NCBI RefSeq assembly: GCF_051967575.1
Contig: NZ_JBQCJW010000032.1
Span: 1 to 42,748 of the forward strand
Reading direction: 5' to 3'
From: Solibacillus silvestris_B
GTDB taxonomy: Bacteria > Bacillota > Bacilli > Bacillales_A > Planococcaceae
Length of the DNA stretch: 42,748 bases
Part shown: one piece after another, positions 17,356 through 25,199 of the stretch
Layout: each line of letters opens with the position of its first letter
How positions within the stretch are numbered: the stretch's first letter is position 1
The notes under the pieces: generated by a model
Told to the model about the DNA's origin: nothing
Seen by the model: only the letters and a program-made list of their open reading frames with translations
Databases searched by the model: none
Position numbers and translations under genes: made by a program

Positions 17356-17373
17356 TTCGTAATGCAGGTTTTA

Positions 17374-18174
17374 TTATTTACGCAGATGTCGTGAAAAAGT
17401 TGGCTGACGCTTTTCGACAAATGCCCGCACACCTTCCGGGAAGTCTGTTTTAGAAACAAATGATGTAGAGCCTTCCCATAATGCAGGTGCAGAATCGACG
17501 CATTCTTTCACTGCACGCTTTACCGCCAATAAAGAATCCGGCGACATTCCCGCAACAAGCTTGCCCATGCGAATCGCAAAACGGTTTAAATCTTTTTCCG
17601 CGACCAGATAGTTTAACATGCCAGCTTTAAAAGCTTCTTCAGCTTTGTACATACGCCCTGTAAAAACGAAATCTTTCGTAGCCGATGGACCGACTAAATC
17701 GACTAAACGTTTTGCAAATTTATTATTCAATGTAATTCCCAATTTACCAACTGGAATACCCATCTTCGCGTTGTCCGAGCCGATGCGTATATCACATGCG
17801 AGCGCCAGTTCCAAACCTGCTCCCATCGCCGGACCGTTAATAACCCCAATAACAGGAAGCGGCAAGTTTTCGATTGTGGAAATCGTTTTCTCCATATGTA
17901 CGAATGCTTCTTCCGCTTTTTCCAAAGAGATGGAATTGAATTCTTTAATATCCGAGCCTGCCGTGAAATTTTCGCCAGAGCCCCGCAACAGTAATACTTT
18001 ATTTTTGGGGTTTTCCAATGTGCGCAATGCGATTTTCGCTAATTGGTCCCACATATTTGCTGTCAATGCGTTTTTCAATTGTGGACGGTGTATCGTAATA
18101 ATCGCGATTCCTGCGGTCTCCTGATAAATAATTTTTGCTTCTTCCGCTTCAAGTCTTGTTGTGCGCACTTGCAT
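17374..18174 (-). CDS. Enoyl-CoA hydratase/isomerase (crotonase) family protein
   Basis: A 266-residue acyl-CoA enzyme. ATG 18174 has AAGGGGG upstream. The CoA/oxyanion segments are ENFTAGSDIKEF and GVINGPAMGAGLELALACDIRIGS. In rat crotonase the catalytic pair is Glu144 and Glu164, 20 residues apart. Here the first Glu is present (GLELAL), but the residue 20 positions on is Val (GIPVGKLGI). A normal hydratase reaction is therefore doubtful and an isomerase or other crotonase reaction is more likely. It is monocistronic, with no beta-oxidation neighbours. Confidence 0.88.
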   Translation of the reverse strand: MQVRTTRLEAEEAKIIYQETAGIAIITIHRPQLKNALTANMWDQLAKIALRTLENPKNKVLLLRGSGENFTAGSDIKEFNSISLEKAEEAFVHMEKTISTIENLPLPVIGVINGPAMGAGLELALACDIRIGSDNAKMGIPVGKLGITLNNKFAKRLVDLVGPSATKDFVFTGRMYKAEEAFKAGMLNYLVAEKDLNRFAIRMGKLVAGMSPDSLLAVKRAVKECVDSAPALWEGSTSFVSKTDFPEGVRAFVEKRQPTFSRHLRK

Positions 18175-18346
18175 ATTAATTCCCCCTTAATCAACTTATA
18201 CCGCTAATTATAGACGATTATTCCCGTATTAACATGCGACTTACGAATTTTCAAGTAAAATTGCGGGTTGTTTAGCATTTCTGTATAAACCTGTTATCAT
18301 TTTTTTATAAAATGCATGATACAATACGGATAAAGGGGTAATGGGC

Positions 18347-19216
18347 ATGCTAGATATCCTCTACTATGTAAAGGCATTTGAATCTTATTTAAAGTCATTG
18401 AATAAATCGTTTCACACAACGAAGCAATATACATTGGACGCAAAGCAATTTGCAGAGATCATTCAAAATACAAATCAAATAAATGAAGCGCTGCAGCTCT
18501 ATGCAAAAACAATCCAAGAAAAATACCAATCAGTCAACTCAATTAACCGGAAATTCGCGTCAGTCCGCCATTTTTTAACTTTTTTACAGTTGCGCGGAGT
18601 GATTGGTGCGTATAATGAAGCATTGCTGCAACCGCGCGCAAAACAGCTTACCGAGCTAGCTGTTCTGGAACATAGGCAGTTTAAAAGGGCACTCGCCTAT
18701 TGGCCGACGCAATATGAAATTGCGCAAAATGAGGAGCATGAATGGCTCGCATTACGGAATACAGCAATCGTTTATACAATGGCGGAGCTTGGAATGAAGC
18801 CTGCAGAGCTAGTGCGCATGGAATGGAGGCATATTGATGAACGAACAAATGAAATCATCGTCAAAGCATCGAAAAGCTTCCGGTCATTACATGTTTCGCC
18901 AACACTTATGGAATTGCTGAATAATTATAAACAACAAACGATAAGCTTTATGCCGCTATCCGAAAATTCGCGTTTCGTATGGCTTGGAGTCGGCAATAAA
19001 ATGGGGGAGCCTGTAACAGTTAAAACAATCGAACGAATTTTTAAATCGATGTCCGAGCAGCTGCAATTTAAAGTGACGGCCACGAATATAAGATATTATG
19101 CGATCCAAAAACAGCTAGAAGACCAAAATGACACGGAAGCATTATACGAACAATTCGGATATGCAAGAAAAGGCGTGTTAACAGAAAGAGAACAACGCTT
19201 TCCTAAAAAACAGTAA
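18347..19216 (+). CDS. Tyrosine-recombinase-like protein lacking catalytic residues
   Basis: A 289-residue protein. ATG 18347 is eight bases after AAAGGGG; an ATG six bases earlier is too close. Residues 1-100 read as a SAM-like core-binding domain (FESYLKSLNKSF, NRKFASVRHFLTFLQLRG). The rest follows the XerC/D catalytic fold, but the key residues are gone. The Box I Arg is Lys151 (AELGMKPAELVRMEW). The HxLRH box reads ATNIRYY, keeping only the Arg. LGHSS reads FGYAR, and the nucleophilic Tyr position is Arg. The frame is intact with no stops, so this is not simple decay. A DNA-binding or structural role is likely. Confidence 0.75.
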   Translation: MLDILYYVKAFESYLKSLNKSFHTTKQYTLDAKQFAEIIQNTNQINEALQLYAKTIQEKYQSVNSINRKFASVRHFLTFLQLRGVIGAYNEALLQPRAKQLTELAVLEHRQFKRALAYWPTQYEIAQNEEHEWLALRNTAIVYTMAELGMKPAELVRMEWRHIDERTNEIIVKASKSFRSLHVSPTLMELLNNYKQQTISFMPLSENSRFVWLGVGNKMGEPVTVKTIERIFKSMSEQLQFKVTATNIRYYAIQKQLEDQNDTEALYEQFGYARKGVLTEREQRFPKKQ

Positions 19217-19300
19217 AACTATGCTACAATAAAGAAGAATAACTGCCATTGCCATGTCAACCAGTTTTGGCCGGCAATTAATGAAACGGGGGAGAAGACT

Positions 19301-19705
19301 TTGGCGATTTCTATGATGGAAGCCTATACAATTGAAGTATTAAAAGCACATCCATATACATTCGAGCAAGTGAAACACCATCTTGAAAATGATAATCTGC
19401 AATTTTTCAAGAAAGATTATAATATGGATTTTGATCTACTAAAAACGTTAATTAAAGAAAATCCGCAACAGTTCAAGAGAGCATTTGAAGGCGATTATGA
19501 AGTTAAATTTGTTACGATCAATGGGCTGAAAAATTTATTGCGCATGCGTTTTGGGATTACAGAAGCGCAATATGAGCTTTTGGAAACGGGAAATGGTTTG
19601 CGTAAATTGCGAGTATCCCCAGGCACAGAACAGCAAATCCGCAAAATGCTGTCATCGAATTGGAAGGTCGAGCGTAATGATGAAACTATTACGCTTTTCG
19701 TATAA
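19301..19705 (+). CDS. Conserved-looking hypothetical protein
   Basis: A 134-residue soluble protein with a charged, mostly helical sequence and no family I recognise. TTG 19301 follows GGGGGAG at seven bases. The N-terminal half (EVLKAHPYTFEQVKHHLEN, FDLLKTLIKENPQQF) looks helical; the C-terminal part (GLRKLRVSPGTEQQIRKML) ends in alternating strands. It lies 84 bases after the Xer-like gene and could share its transcript. Confidence 0.65.
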   Translation: MAISMMEAYTIEVLKAHPYTFEQVKHHLENDNLQFFKKDYNMDFDLLKTLIKENPQQFKRAFEGDYEVKFVTINGLKNLLRMRFGITEAQYELLETGNGLRKLRVSPGTEQQIRKMLSSNWKVERNDETITLFV

Positions 19706-19710
19706 TTACA

Positions 19711-19839
19711 ATGGAATTCTTTTATTTAATCATTTTACTTTTGCTCGTTCCTTTTCTTATAAAGACCATCGGGAAATTGATTAAATTAATAGTTATTGTC
19801 ATCATAGTCATCGTGATATACCGGATATTTATGTTATGA
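19711..19839 (+). CDS. Possible 42-residue membrane peptide
   Basis: ATG 19711 starts five bases after the previous stop and reads MEFFYLIILLLLVPFLIK, then a basic turn (TIGKLIKL) and a second run of Ile/Val, ending YRIFML. Two hydrophobic stretches around a basic loop suit a small membrane protein. No ribosome binding site is visible, so it would rely on coupling with the upstream gene. Confidence 0.4.
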   Translation: MEFFYLIILLLLVPFLIKTIGKLIKLIVIVIIVIVIYRIFML

Positions 19840-19852
19840 ATAAACAGCGGAG

Positions 19853-19888
19853 AAGCGTGTTAAAGTCAACTAGACATTCAACACGCTT
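19853..19888. terminator. Hairpin between convergent genes
   Basis: Perfect 9-bp stem AAGCGTGTT / AACACGCTT with an 18-base loop. The T-run is poor on both sides, so termination strength is uncertain. Confidence 0.5.
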
Positions 19889-19917
19889 AAAATTCAGCTT
19901 TTCTTCAAAAAAAGAGG

Positions 19918-21339
19918 TTAACGCAGACGTTTCCTTCGCATTTTTTCGAAAAAACTGCTCGTAAAACTATACATTTGGTTCGTTACGAGAACGGCCATAA
20001 TGAGTAATCCGACCAATGTCAGTATAAATGCGATCCACTCAAATAATGTAAATTTAAAAATATCGGACAATCGAATTGGCTCTCCCAACATTTCAATTAC
20101 TAAATTCATGCCATATATACCGGAAATCATACTGAAAATCGTTAAAATAAAAGCAAGTTGATTCAGCCTGTCTGTCGAGCGGTCTTCTTGGATCCGATAA
20201 AGTTCTTCAAGCGTCTCCTTTGTTTCGCTGTAAAGCTCCTTTATGCGGAATACTTTCCTGAAATACTGGGATATTTCTTTCCCCTCTGTTCTTACAGATA
20301 CTTCGGAAAAATAATACCTCGATGAAAATTTTGTGATTTGCTCAATGAGCTCTTCGATCACGTCTTTGTCTTTTGAAAATTTCAGTTCACTGTGTTCAAA
20401 CACCAGCTTCAATAGCATTAGCTTATAAAAATAATGGATTAATACCGTATAATAGGAAATCGAATGAAAACTGTTCAAATACCTTTTCATACTTTCTCCA
20501 TCAACTGTCGTTAAATGGATATGGCCTTGAAGTGTTGTCATCATATAGTAATCGGGAGCCCAGCGCCTATAGCTGCATGCTTCCACAGCTTCTGCAATAT
20601 AATGTTCATTTGTGCTCGAAATATAGGGATTTCCATAGCGGTCGCGTCCATTCAATTGCCCTGCACGATATAAGAGCTCGTTATCCAGCTCCACATCTTC
20701 CTCCAAATGCAAAAAAGCACTGACATACATTCGCTCATCCTCAAAGAACGGAATCTTACTAATATTTTTATGAATCGATGAATAGTCGACGAAGAATTTT
20801 CCTAAAAACGGCGTAATTTTCTGGAATAAAAGTTGTTCGGTATTTACGAATACAAAATCTTCGTACAAAATTTCCGCACCGAGTTCTTCATCGATTTTTG
20901 GCTCCAGCACTCTGAAAAAATGAGCAAAAGATAGAGCGCTGTCTACATCCAGCTCATCTGCCAATTGTATGCGCAGTGCCACAATTCCGATACCAAAGGG
21001 GCATAAATTAATATCGGCGCTCAGCAGCGTAAAAGGGATCACCTCAAATTGTGTTACCATTTTCCCTTGTCCATTTATGCTTTTCGAATAGCGGTTAAAA
21101 TGAAGTTTCGATATTTCGTCGTTTAAAAATTTCTCTTCAATGAATGGATAAAAAAATTGCTTCAACAATTCGTGCGAAACTTCGACATCCGGTCCGTACA
21201 GTGTATGATGGAAATCATGCTCATCAATTTTCACATGATAAAATTGATGCTGCTTTAATATTTGCTGAAATTTTTCGAAACAATATTGCCGATAATTAAA
21301 TGGATAATAAAAAACATAATGCGACTTGAGCGAATTCAT
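19918..21339 (-). CDS. CorA-like membrane protein with YGMN motif
   Basis: A 473-residue protein. ATG 21339 has AGGAGGTG upstream. Most of the protein is a large cytoplasmic domain with a long helical stretch before the membrane (ELYSETKETLEELYRIQEDRS). Two C-terminal helices follow, about 387-407 and 430-455. The first ends in GIYGMN (GMN 410-412), the signature pore motif of the CorA/ZntB divalent-cation family, and the protein ends in basic residues. It is longer than usual CorA (about 315-330) and its N-terminal part is not recognisable. Mg2+ or another divalent cation is the likely substrate. A large hairpin lies in its leader. Confidence 0.7.
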   Translation of the reverse strand: MNSLKSHYVFYYPFNYRQYCFEKFQQILKQHQFYHVKIDEHDFHHTLYGPDVEVSHELLKQFFYPFIEEKFLNDEISKLHFNRYSKSINGQGKMVTQFEVIPFTLLSADINLCPFGIGIVALRIQLADELDVDSALSFAHFFRVLEPKIDEELGAEILYEDFVFVNTEQLLFQKITPFLGKFFVDYSSIHKNISKIPFFEDERMYVSAFLHLEEDVELDNELLYRAGQLNGRDRYGNPYISSTNEHYIAEAVEACSYRRWAPDYYMMTTLQGHIHLTTVDGESMKRYLNSFHSISYYTVLIHYFYKLMLLKLVFEHSELKFSKDKDVIEELIEQITKFSSRYYFSEVSVRTEGKEISQYFRKVFRIKELYSETKETLEELYRIQEDRSTDRLNQLAFILTIFSMISGIYGMNLVIEMLGEPIRLSDIFKFTLFEWIAFILTLVGLLIMAVLVTNQMYSFTSSFFEKMRRKRLR

Positions 21340-21411
21340 CGTTTCACCTCCTAGCCCGTTTATTCCCTACAATAAGAAAAAATAATCCCATTCTCCTCAA
21401 ATACAAAAAGG

Positions 21412-21473
21412 CGCTCAGACGAATCGAGGTGGATAATGATGCACAAAAACAATTTTCACTTCGTCTGAATGCG
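21412..21473 (-). promoter_or_regulatory. Attenuator-like hairpin in the CorA-like gene leader
   Basis: On the minus strand TTCAGACGAA pairs with TTCGTCTGA over a 36-base loop, extended by GCG/CGC with a small bulge, and followed by CCTTTTTG. It sits about 70 bases upstream of the start codon. It does not look like the Mg2+ M-box, which is longer and has different conserved loops. Confidence 0.4.
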
Positions 21474-21540
21474 AAAATACAGCGCAGGAACATATGTTCT
21501 AAAAAGTAGAATATGAACTGAATTTCTTCTATTTCAGCAA

Positions 21541-21585
21541 AAATGTTCCCAAATATAAATTTGGGAACATTTTTTATGCTATAAT
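21541..21585 (+). promoter_or_regulatory. Hairpin plus extended -10 promoter before the recombinase
   Basis: A 14-bp perfect stem AAATGTTCCCAAAT / ATTTGGGAACATTT with a four-base loop and a T-run (21541-21575) looks like a terminator. TGC-TATAAT (21577-21585) follows at once and is an extended -10. No plus-strand gene immediately precedes the hairpin. Confidence 0.6.
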
Positions 21586-21613
21586 TACAGTCAGGAGAGG
21601 TGAATTCAGTAAA

Positions 21614-22555
21614 ATGCAGCAGCCTAAATTTTTACGCGATTTTTTAATATACTTAACAACAATCACAGGGAAGTCACCAAGAACCCGAAAAGAATACGAA
21701 TATGACTTAACTTTGTTTATGCGCTTTTTAAAAGCCATCGAACAAGATCTCCCGCTCCATATGATACATACGATACATATTGCGGATGTGACAATTGAAA
21801 TGATTAAAGAAGTGACATTGGAGGATTTATATTTATTCATGGAATATTGCGAAGTACACCGCGGCAATTCTTCTGCTACCCGTGCCCGCAAAGTCGCAAC
21901 ATTAAAAGCTTTTTTCAAATACTTAAAAGGAAAGCGCCGTTTAATCGAAGAAAATCCCGCCGAACATTTGGAAACACCGAAAATCGGAAAGCGGCAGCCC
22001 ATCTATTTAGATTATAACGAAGCGAAAGACTTTATTAGTGCAGTAGGCGAACAGCATTACAGCTCCCGCGATGTATGCATGATGGTATTTTTTTTGAATC
22101 TCGGCATTCGGGTATCAGAATTATGCTCCTTAAATATGGATTCCATACATAATCGAAAGTTAACCATCATCGGAAAAGGGGATAAAGAGCGCCATGTGTA
22201 TTTGAATGATGCATGCATGAATGCACTGGAAAATTATTTGACAGAGCGCAACGACTATAAAGGAGAAGGACAAGAACCACTATTCGTTTCGCAAAAGGGA
22301 ACGCGTTTTGCAAGACAATCGATTGCGCGCATTGTTAAAACGATTAATGCAAACAGCGATTCTCCAAAAGACAAGCTGACACCGCATAAGCTCCGCCATA
22401 CATCTGCAACGATGATGTATAAAGCTGGCGCCGATATAAGAAGTCTGCAGCATATATTAGGGCATTCAAGTGTAGCAACAACACAAATCTACACACATAT
22501 TGAAGATGAGCAAATTCAGGAAGTATTAAAAAACAACCCATTCAATAAATTATAA
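21614..22555 (+). CDS. Tyrosine recombinase, XerC/XerD type
   Basis: A 313-residue site-specific recombinase with the complete catalytic set: Arg in NLGIRVSELCSL, Lys in IGKGDKERHV, HKLRH, LGHSS and the nucleophile Tyr in TTQIYTHI. The N-terminal 100 residues form the SAM-like core-binding domain (SPRTRKEYEYDLTLFMRFL, NSSATRARKVATLKAFFKYL). ATG 21614 is about 13 bases from GGAGAGG, a long spacing; no better in-frame start exists. It is not next to codVWX or topA as XerC often is, nor in an obvious mobile element. A two-gene small-ORF cassette follows. Confidence 0.92.
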   Translation: MQQPKFLRDFLIYLTTITGKSPRTRKEYEYDLTLFMRFLKAIEQDLPLHMIHTIHIADVTIEMIKEVTLEDLYLFMEYCEVHRGNSSATRARKVATLKAFFKYLKGKRRLIEENPAEHLETPKIGKRQPIYLDYNEAKDFISAVGEQHYSSRDVCMMVFFLNLGIRVSELCSLNMDSIHNRKLTIIGKGDKERHVYLNDACMNALENYLTERNDYKGEGQEPLFVSQKGTRFARQSIARIVKTINANSDSPKDKLTPHKLRHTSATMMYKAGADIRSLQHILGHSSVATTQIYTHIEDEQIQEVLKNNPFNKL

Positions 22556-22575
22556 CAATAATAATATTATGTAAA

Positions 22576-22613
22576 CTAAACTGCGGAATATTTTTAAATT
22601 TCGCAGTTTTTTC
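22576..22613 (+). terminator. Terminator of the recombinase gene
   Basis: Stem AAACTGCG / CGCAGTTT with a T-run, 20 bases after the stop codon. Confidence 0.8.
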
Positions 22614-22676
22614 GTAGAGGGGATTTCACCCGATTTGCCCAAATTAAACTTTGCGGTAAAAAATTCAGTTAATTCA

Positions 22677-22705
22677 TTGACACTGCATTATATCTGTTAT
22701 ATATT
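22677..22705 (+). promoter_or_regulatory. Strong sigma-A-like promoter of the small-ORF pair
   Basis: TTGACA (22677-22682), exactly 17 bases, TATATT (22700-22705). The -35 is consensus. The first small ORF starts 45 bases on. Confidence 0.75.
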
Positions 22706-22750
22706 TAATTCACAAAATATTTACTGTTATAGTACAAAGGAGGAATAAAG

Positions 22751-22903
22751 ATGATGAATTTTGAACAAGGGTATAGTGTATATGTTGAAAAATGCGAGCA
22801 GTTTGGATTACAGCCCGTGAATTACCGGTATTATGTAAATCAGCTTTCGCACGAACAATTACTCGCATATAATGGCTATGCGATTCAACAGGAGATGAAA
22901 TAA
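22751..22903 (+). CDS. Small protein A of a tandem paralogous pair
   Basis: A 50-residue ORF, ATG 22751, with an excellent AAAGGAGG site. It has a pattern shared with the next ORF: GYSVYVEKCE, then PVNYRYYVNQLS, then EQLLAYNGYAI. It is soluble and rich in Tyr, Gln and Asn; family unknown. It is the first gene of a two-gene unit with its own promoter and terminator. Confidence 0.75.
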   Translation: MMNFEQGYSVYVEKCEQFGLQPVNYRYYVNQLSHEQLLAYNGYAIQQEMK

Positions 22904-22905
22904 AG

Positions 22906-23076
22906 ATGAATGATCACCAAATAGGATATGAACATTATAAAGAAGCTTGCGAAAAACATCATTCAGAGCCCGTGAATTTCCACTACTACCTTTTAAATTT
23001 AAGTGAACAGCAGCTTAATGCCTTCAAAGATTATGCGATGCTGCATCGAGGTCAGCATGAGCTTACAAATCAATAA
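22906..23076 (+). CDS. Small protein B of a tandem paralogous pair
   Basis: A 56-residue ORF, ATG 22906, two bases after the previous stop, with AGGAGA about ten bases upstream. It repeats the layout of its neighbour: GYEHYKEACE, PVNFHYYLLNLS, EQQLNAFKDYAM. About 40 percent of aligned positions match by eye. The pair probably arose by duplication. No function is known to me. Confidence 0.75.
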   Translation: MNDHQIGYEHYKEACEKHHSEPVNFHYYLLNLSEQQLNAFKDYAMLHRGQHELTNQ

Positions 23077-23082
23077 TTTCCG

Positions 23083-23128
23083 ATAAATCAATCTACGTTA
23101 AATTTGTAGATTGATTTATTTTTTATTT
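23083..23128 (+). terminator. Terminator of the small-ORF pair
   Basis: Perfect 14-bp stem ATAAATCAATCTAC / GTAGATTGATTTAT with a nine-base loop and a long T-run. Confidence 0.9.
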
Positions 23129-23447
23129 GGTCTCTTCAATCGACTGACAGGAGAAAACTAAAAACTCTTTATTCAAATGCAGAACAATCCAGGGGATTGA
23201 AAAACAAAATATTTCTAGGCGAAAATATTTACAAATTAAATCTTTAGCATTATTTCAACTTTTAGCATTAGGCTATTTTAACCTAGTAATTTATGATGAA
23301 TTTGTGAATTATAATCAAATTATCCTCATAAAATCACATACTTTTACATAAAAAGTTGGCTAAATAAGTTATTTAGTTTTATAATTTTATCAATAGAAAA
23401 TATTCGGGATAATGAAATTATTTATGAATTGGAATGGAGAGGTTTTC
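23129..23447 (+). promoter_or_regulatory. Upstream region of the PAS-GGDEF-EAL gene with promoter palindrome
   Basis: No gene is seen in these 320 bases. TTGGCT (23356-23361), 18 bases, TATAAT (23380-23385) forms a promoter. Within it lies a perfect palindrome, CTAAATAA-G-TTATTTAG (23360-23376), overlapping the -35 and spacer, as a repressor site would. Further upstream TTTAGCATTA occurs twice, 17 bases apart start to start (from about 23242). Confidence 0.5.
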
Positions 23448-25151
23448 ATGCAGGGTTTACCAGATTCTAAAGCACTCGCTTCAATGGACTTTACATATAA
23501 CCAGCTTGTGGATTTAAAAGCTGCATTAGATAAAACTGCAATCGTAGCGGTGACGGACCAAAAAGGGCTCATACAAAAGGTGAATGACCAATTTTGCGAA
23601 ATTTCGAAATACTCAAGGGAGGAGCTTATTGGACAAGACCATCGTATTTTAAATTCGGGTTTTCATCCAAAATCCTTTTTCAAGGAAATGTGGCGCACAA
23701 TAGGAAATGGCGGCACTTGGCAGGGAGAAGTATGCAACCGCGCGAAAGATGGCTCCTTATATTGGGTGAAGACGACTATCGTACCTTTTTTAGGCGAAAA
23801 CGGAAAACCTGAAAGCTATATTTCCATCCGAACAGACATAACCGCTCAAAAAAACATAAAAAAAATTGCGCATATTGCATATCACGATGATTTAACCGGC
23901 TTGCCGAATCGCCGTAGTCTAACAAAGCGAATTGAAAACGAAATTTCAAATAGTGTACGCAATCATAAGGAATTTGCGCTGTGCTTTTTTGATGTAAATC
24001 GTTTCAAAAATATTAATGATAGTTTAGGGCATAAAATCGGCGACATGTTTTTAAAAGAATTGGCAAGACGTTTACGCGAAATAGACATCCAATCCAATTC
24101 CTTTTATCGAATGAACGGCGATGAATTTGTATATATATTAGATGATATTGCGCTGATTAATGAAATGGCCGAAAAAATATTGGAAGTGTTCAAAGAGAGC
24201 TTCGTATTTGAGGATTATGAGTTTTATGCAAGTGTAAGTTTAGGAATAAGCATTTATCCAGAGCATGGCGAGACAGTGGCAAAATTACTGAAAACTGCCG
24301 ATGTGGCAATGTATGCCGCCAAAGCCAAAAAGGGCAATAGCTTCAGCATTTATAAAAAGGAAATGCGCAGCGCCAATGACCAATTTTTAGTGCTTGAAAC
24401 AAAGCTGCACAAAGCATTGCGTGAAGACAATTTCATTCTTCATTATCAGCCGATCCATCATTTGCAATCAAACTTAATCGTCGGGGCTGAAGCGGTGATC
24501 CGCTGGGTGGATGATGAGCTTGGCGAGATGAAACGGGAAGAGTTTTTGCCGTTTGCTGCACAATGCGGACTGATTACACATATTGATCAGTGGGTATTGC
24601 AAAATGCCGTTAAACAAATGGTCGAATTGAAGCCATTTGTAGACGAGAATTTTAGAATCGCCATCAATTTATCTATTGACTATATTAAAGAGACCAACTT
24701 TATCGTAGATTTGACTATGACTTTACAGCAGGCCAATTTAGAACCCCAATATACGGAAATTGTAATTTCAGAGCTTGGCATGCTTGATACAGATCTTCAG
24801 CTGATCGATAAAATTAAGCAAATTCATGAAATGGGTATAACGATTTCGATTGATGACTTCGGCACAGGCTATTCATCGTTAAACTATTTAAGGGAAATTC
24901 CGATCAGTTCGTTAAAAATCGATAACTCCTTCACACAAGAACTGAATTTAGTGCCGGCAAACGCTAAAATGATTGCTGCGATTATTTCTTTAGCGAATGC
25001 GCTGGATTTAGAAGTAGTGGCTAATAATATTGAAAACGGGGAAGACTTGGCTGTTTTAAAAGAGCTGAATTGCCAATATGTGCAAGGGCTATATTTAAAT
25101 GATCCATTAACTCTCGAAGATTTCATTCAATCTGTTAAAAACAAAAAATAA
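23448..25151 (+). CDS. PAS-GGDEF-EAL protein with altered active-site motifs
   Basis: A 567-residue c-di-GMP-related protein without membrane segments. ATG 23448 is five bases from GGAGAGG; an ATG at 23412 lacks a site. PAS sensor about 32-137, GGDEF domain about 142-305, EAL domain about 320-560. The GGDEF motif reads NGDEF (223-227), and no RxxD inhibitory site precedes it. In the EAL domain the motif is EAV (348-350). DDFGTGYSSL and LKID are normal, but the metal-site segment AEGVE reads ANNIE (Asn526 in place of Glu). Cyclase activity is possible; phosphodiesterase activity is doubtful. It may act as a c-di-GMP receptor or have just one activity. Confidence 0.88.
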   Translation: MQGLPDSKALASMDFTYNQLVDLKAALDKTAIVAVTDQKGLIQKVNDQFCEISKYSREELIGQDHRILNSGFHPKSFFKEMWRTIGNGGTWQGEVCNRAKDGSLYWVKTTIVPFLGENGKPESYISIRTDITAQKNIKKIAHIAYHDDLTGLPNRRSLTKRIENEISNSVRNHKEFALCFFDVNRFKNINDSLGHKIGDMFLKELARRLREIDIQSNSFYRMNGDEFVYILDDIALINEMAEKILEVFKESFVFEDYEFYASVSLGISIYPEHGETVAKLLKTADVAMYAAKAKKGNSFSIYKKEMRSANDQFLVLETKLHKALREDNFILHYQPIHHLQSNLIVGAEAVIRWVDDELGEMKREEFLPFAAQCGLITHIDQWVLQNAVKQMVELKPFVDENFRIAINLSIDYIKETNFIVDLTMTLQQANLEPQYTEIVISELGMLDTDLQLIDKIKQIHEMGITISIDDFGTGYSSLNYLREIPISSLKIDNSFTQELNLVPANAKMIAAIISLANALDLEVVANNIENGEDLAVLKELNCQYVQGLYLNDPLTLEDFIQSVKNKK

Positions 25152-25158
25152 CAAAAAG

Positions 25159-25198
25159 AAGACTGCTTCGTAAAATTACTTTACAAGGCAGTCTTTTC
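25159..25198. terminator. Bidirectional terminator
   Basis: AAGACTGC / GCAGTCTT with inner GTAAA / TTTAC, A-rich before and T-rich after, between convergent genes. Confidence 0.85.
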
Positions 25199-25199
25199 G

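Noticed and set aside
21412..21473. Mg2+ M-box riboswitch in the CorA-like leader
   Set aside because: Too short and without the conserved M-box loops; kept only as an unassigned hairpin.
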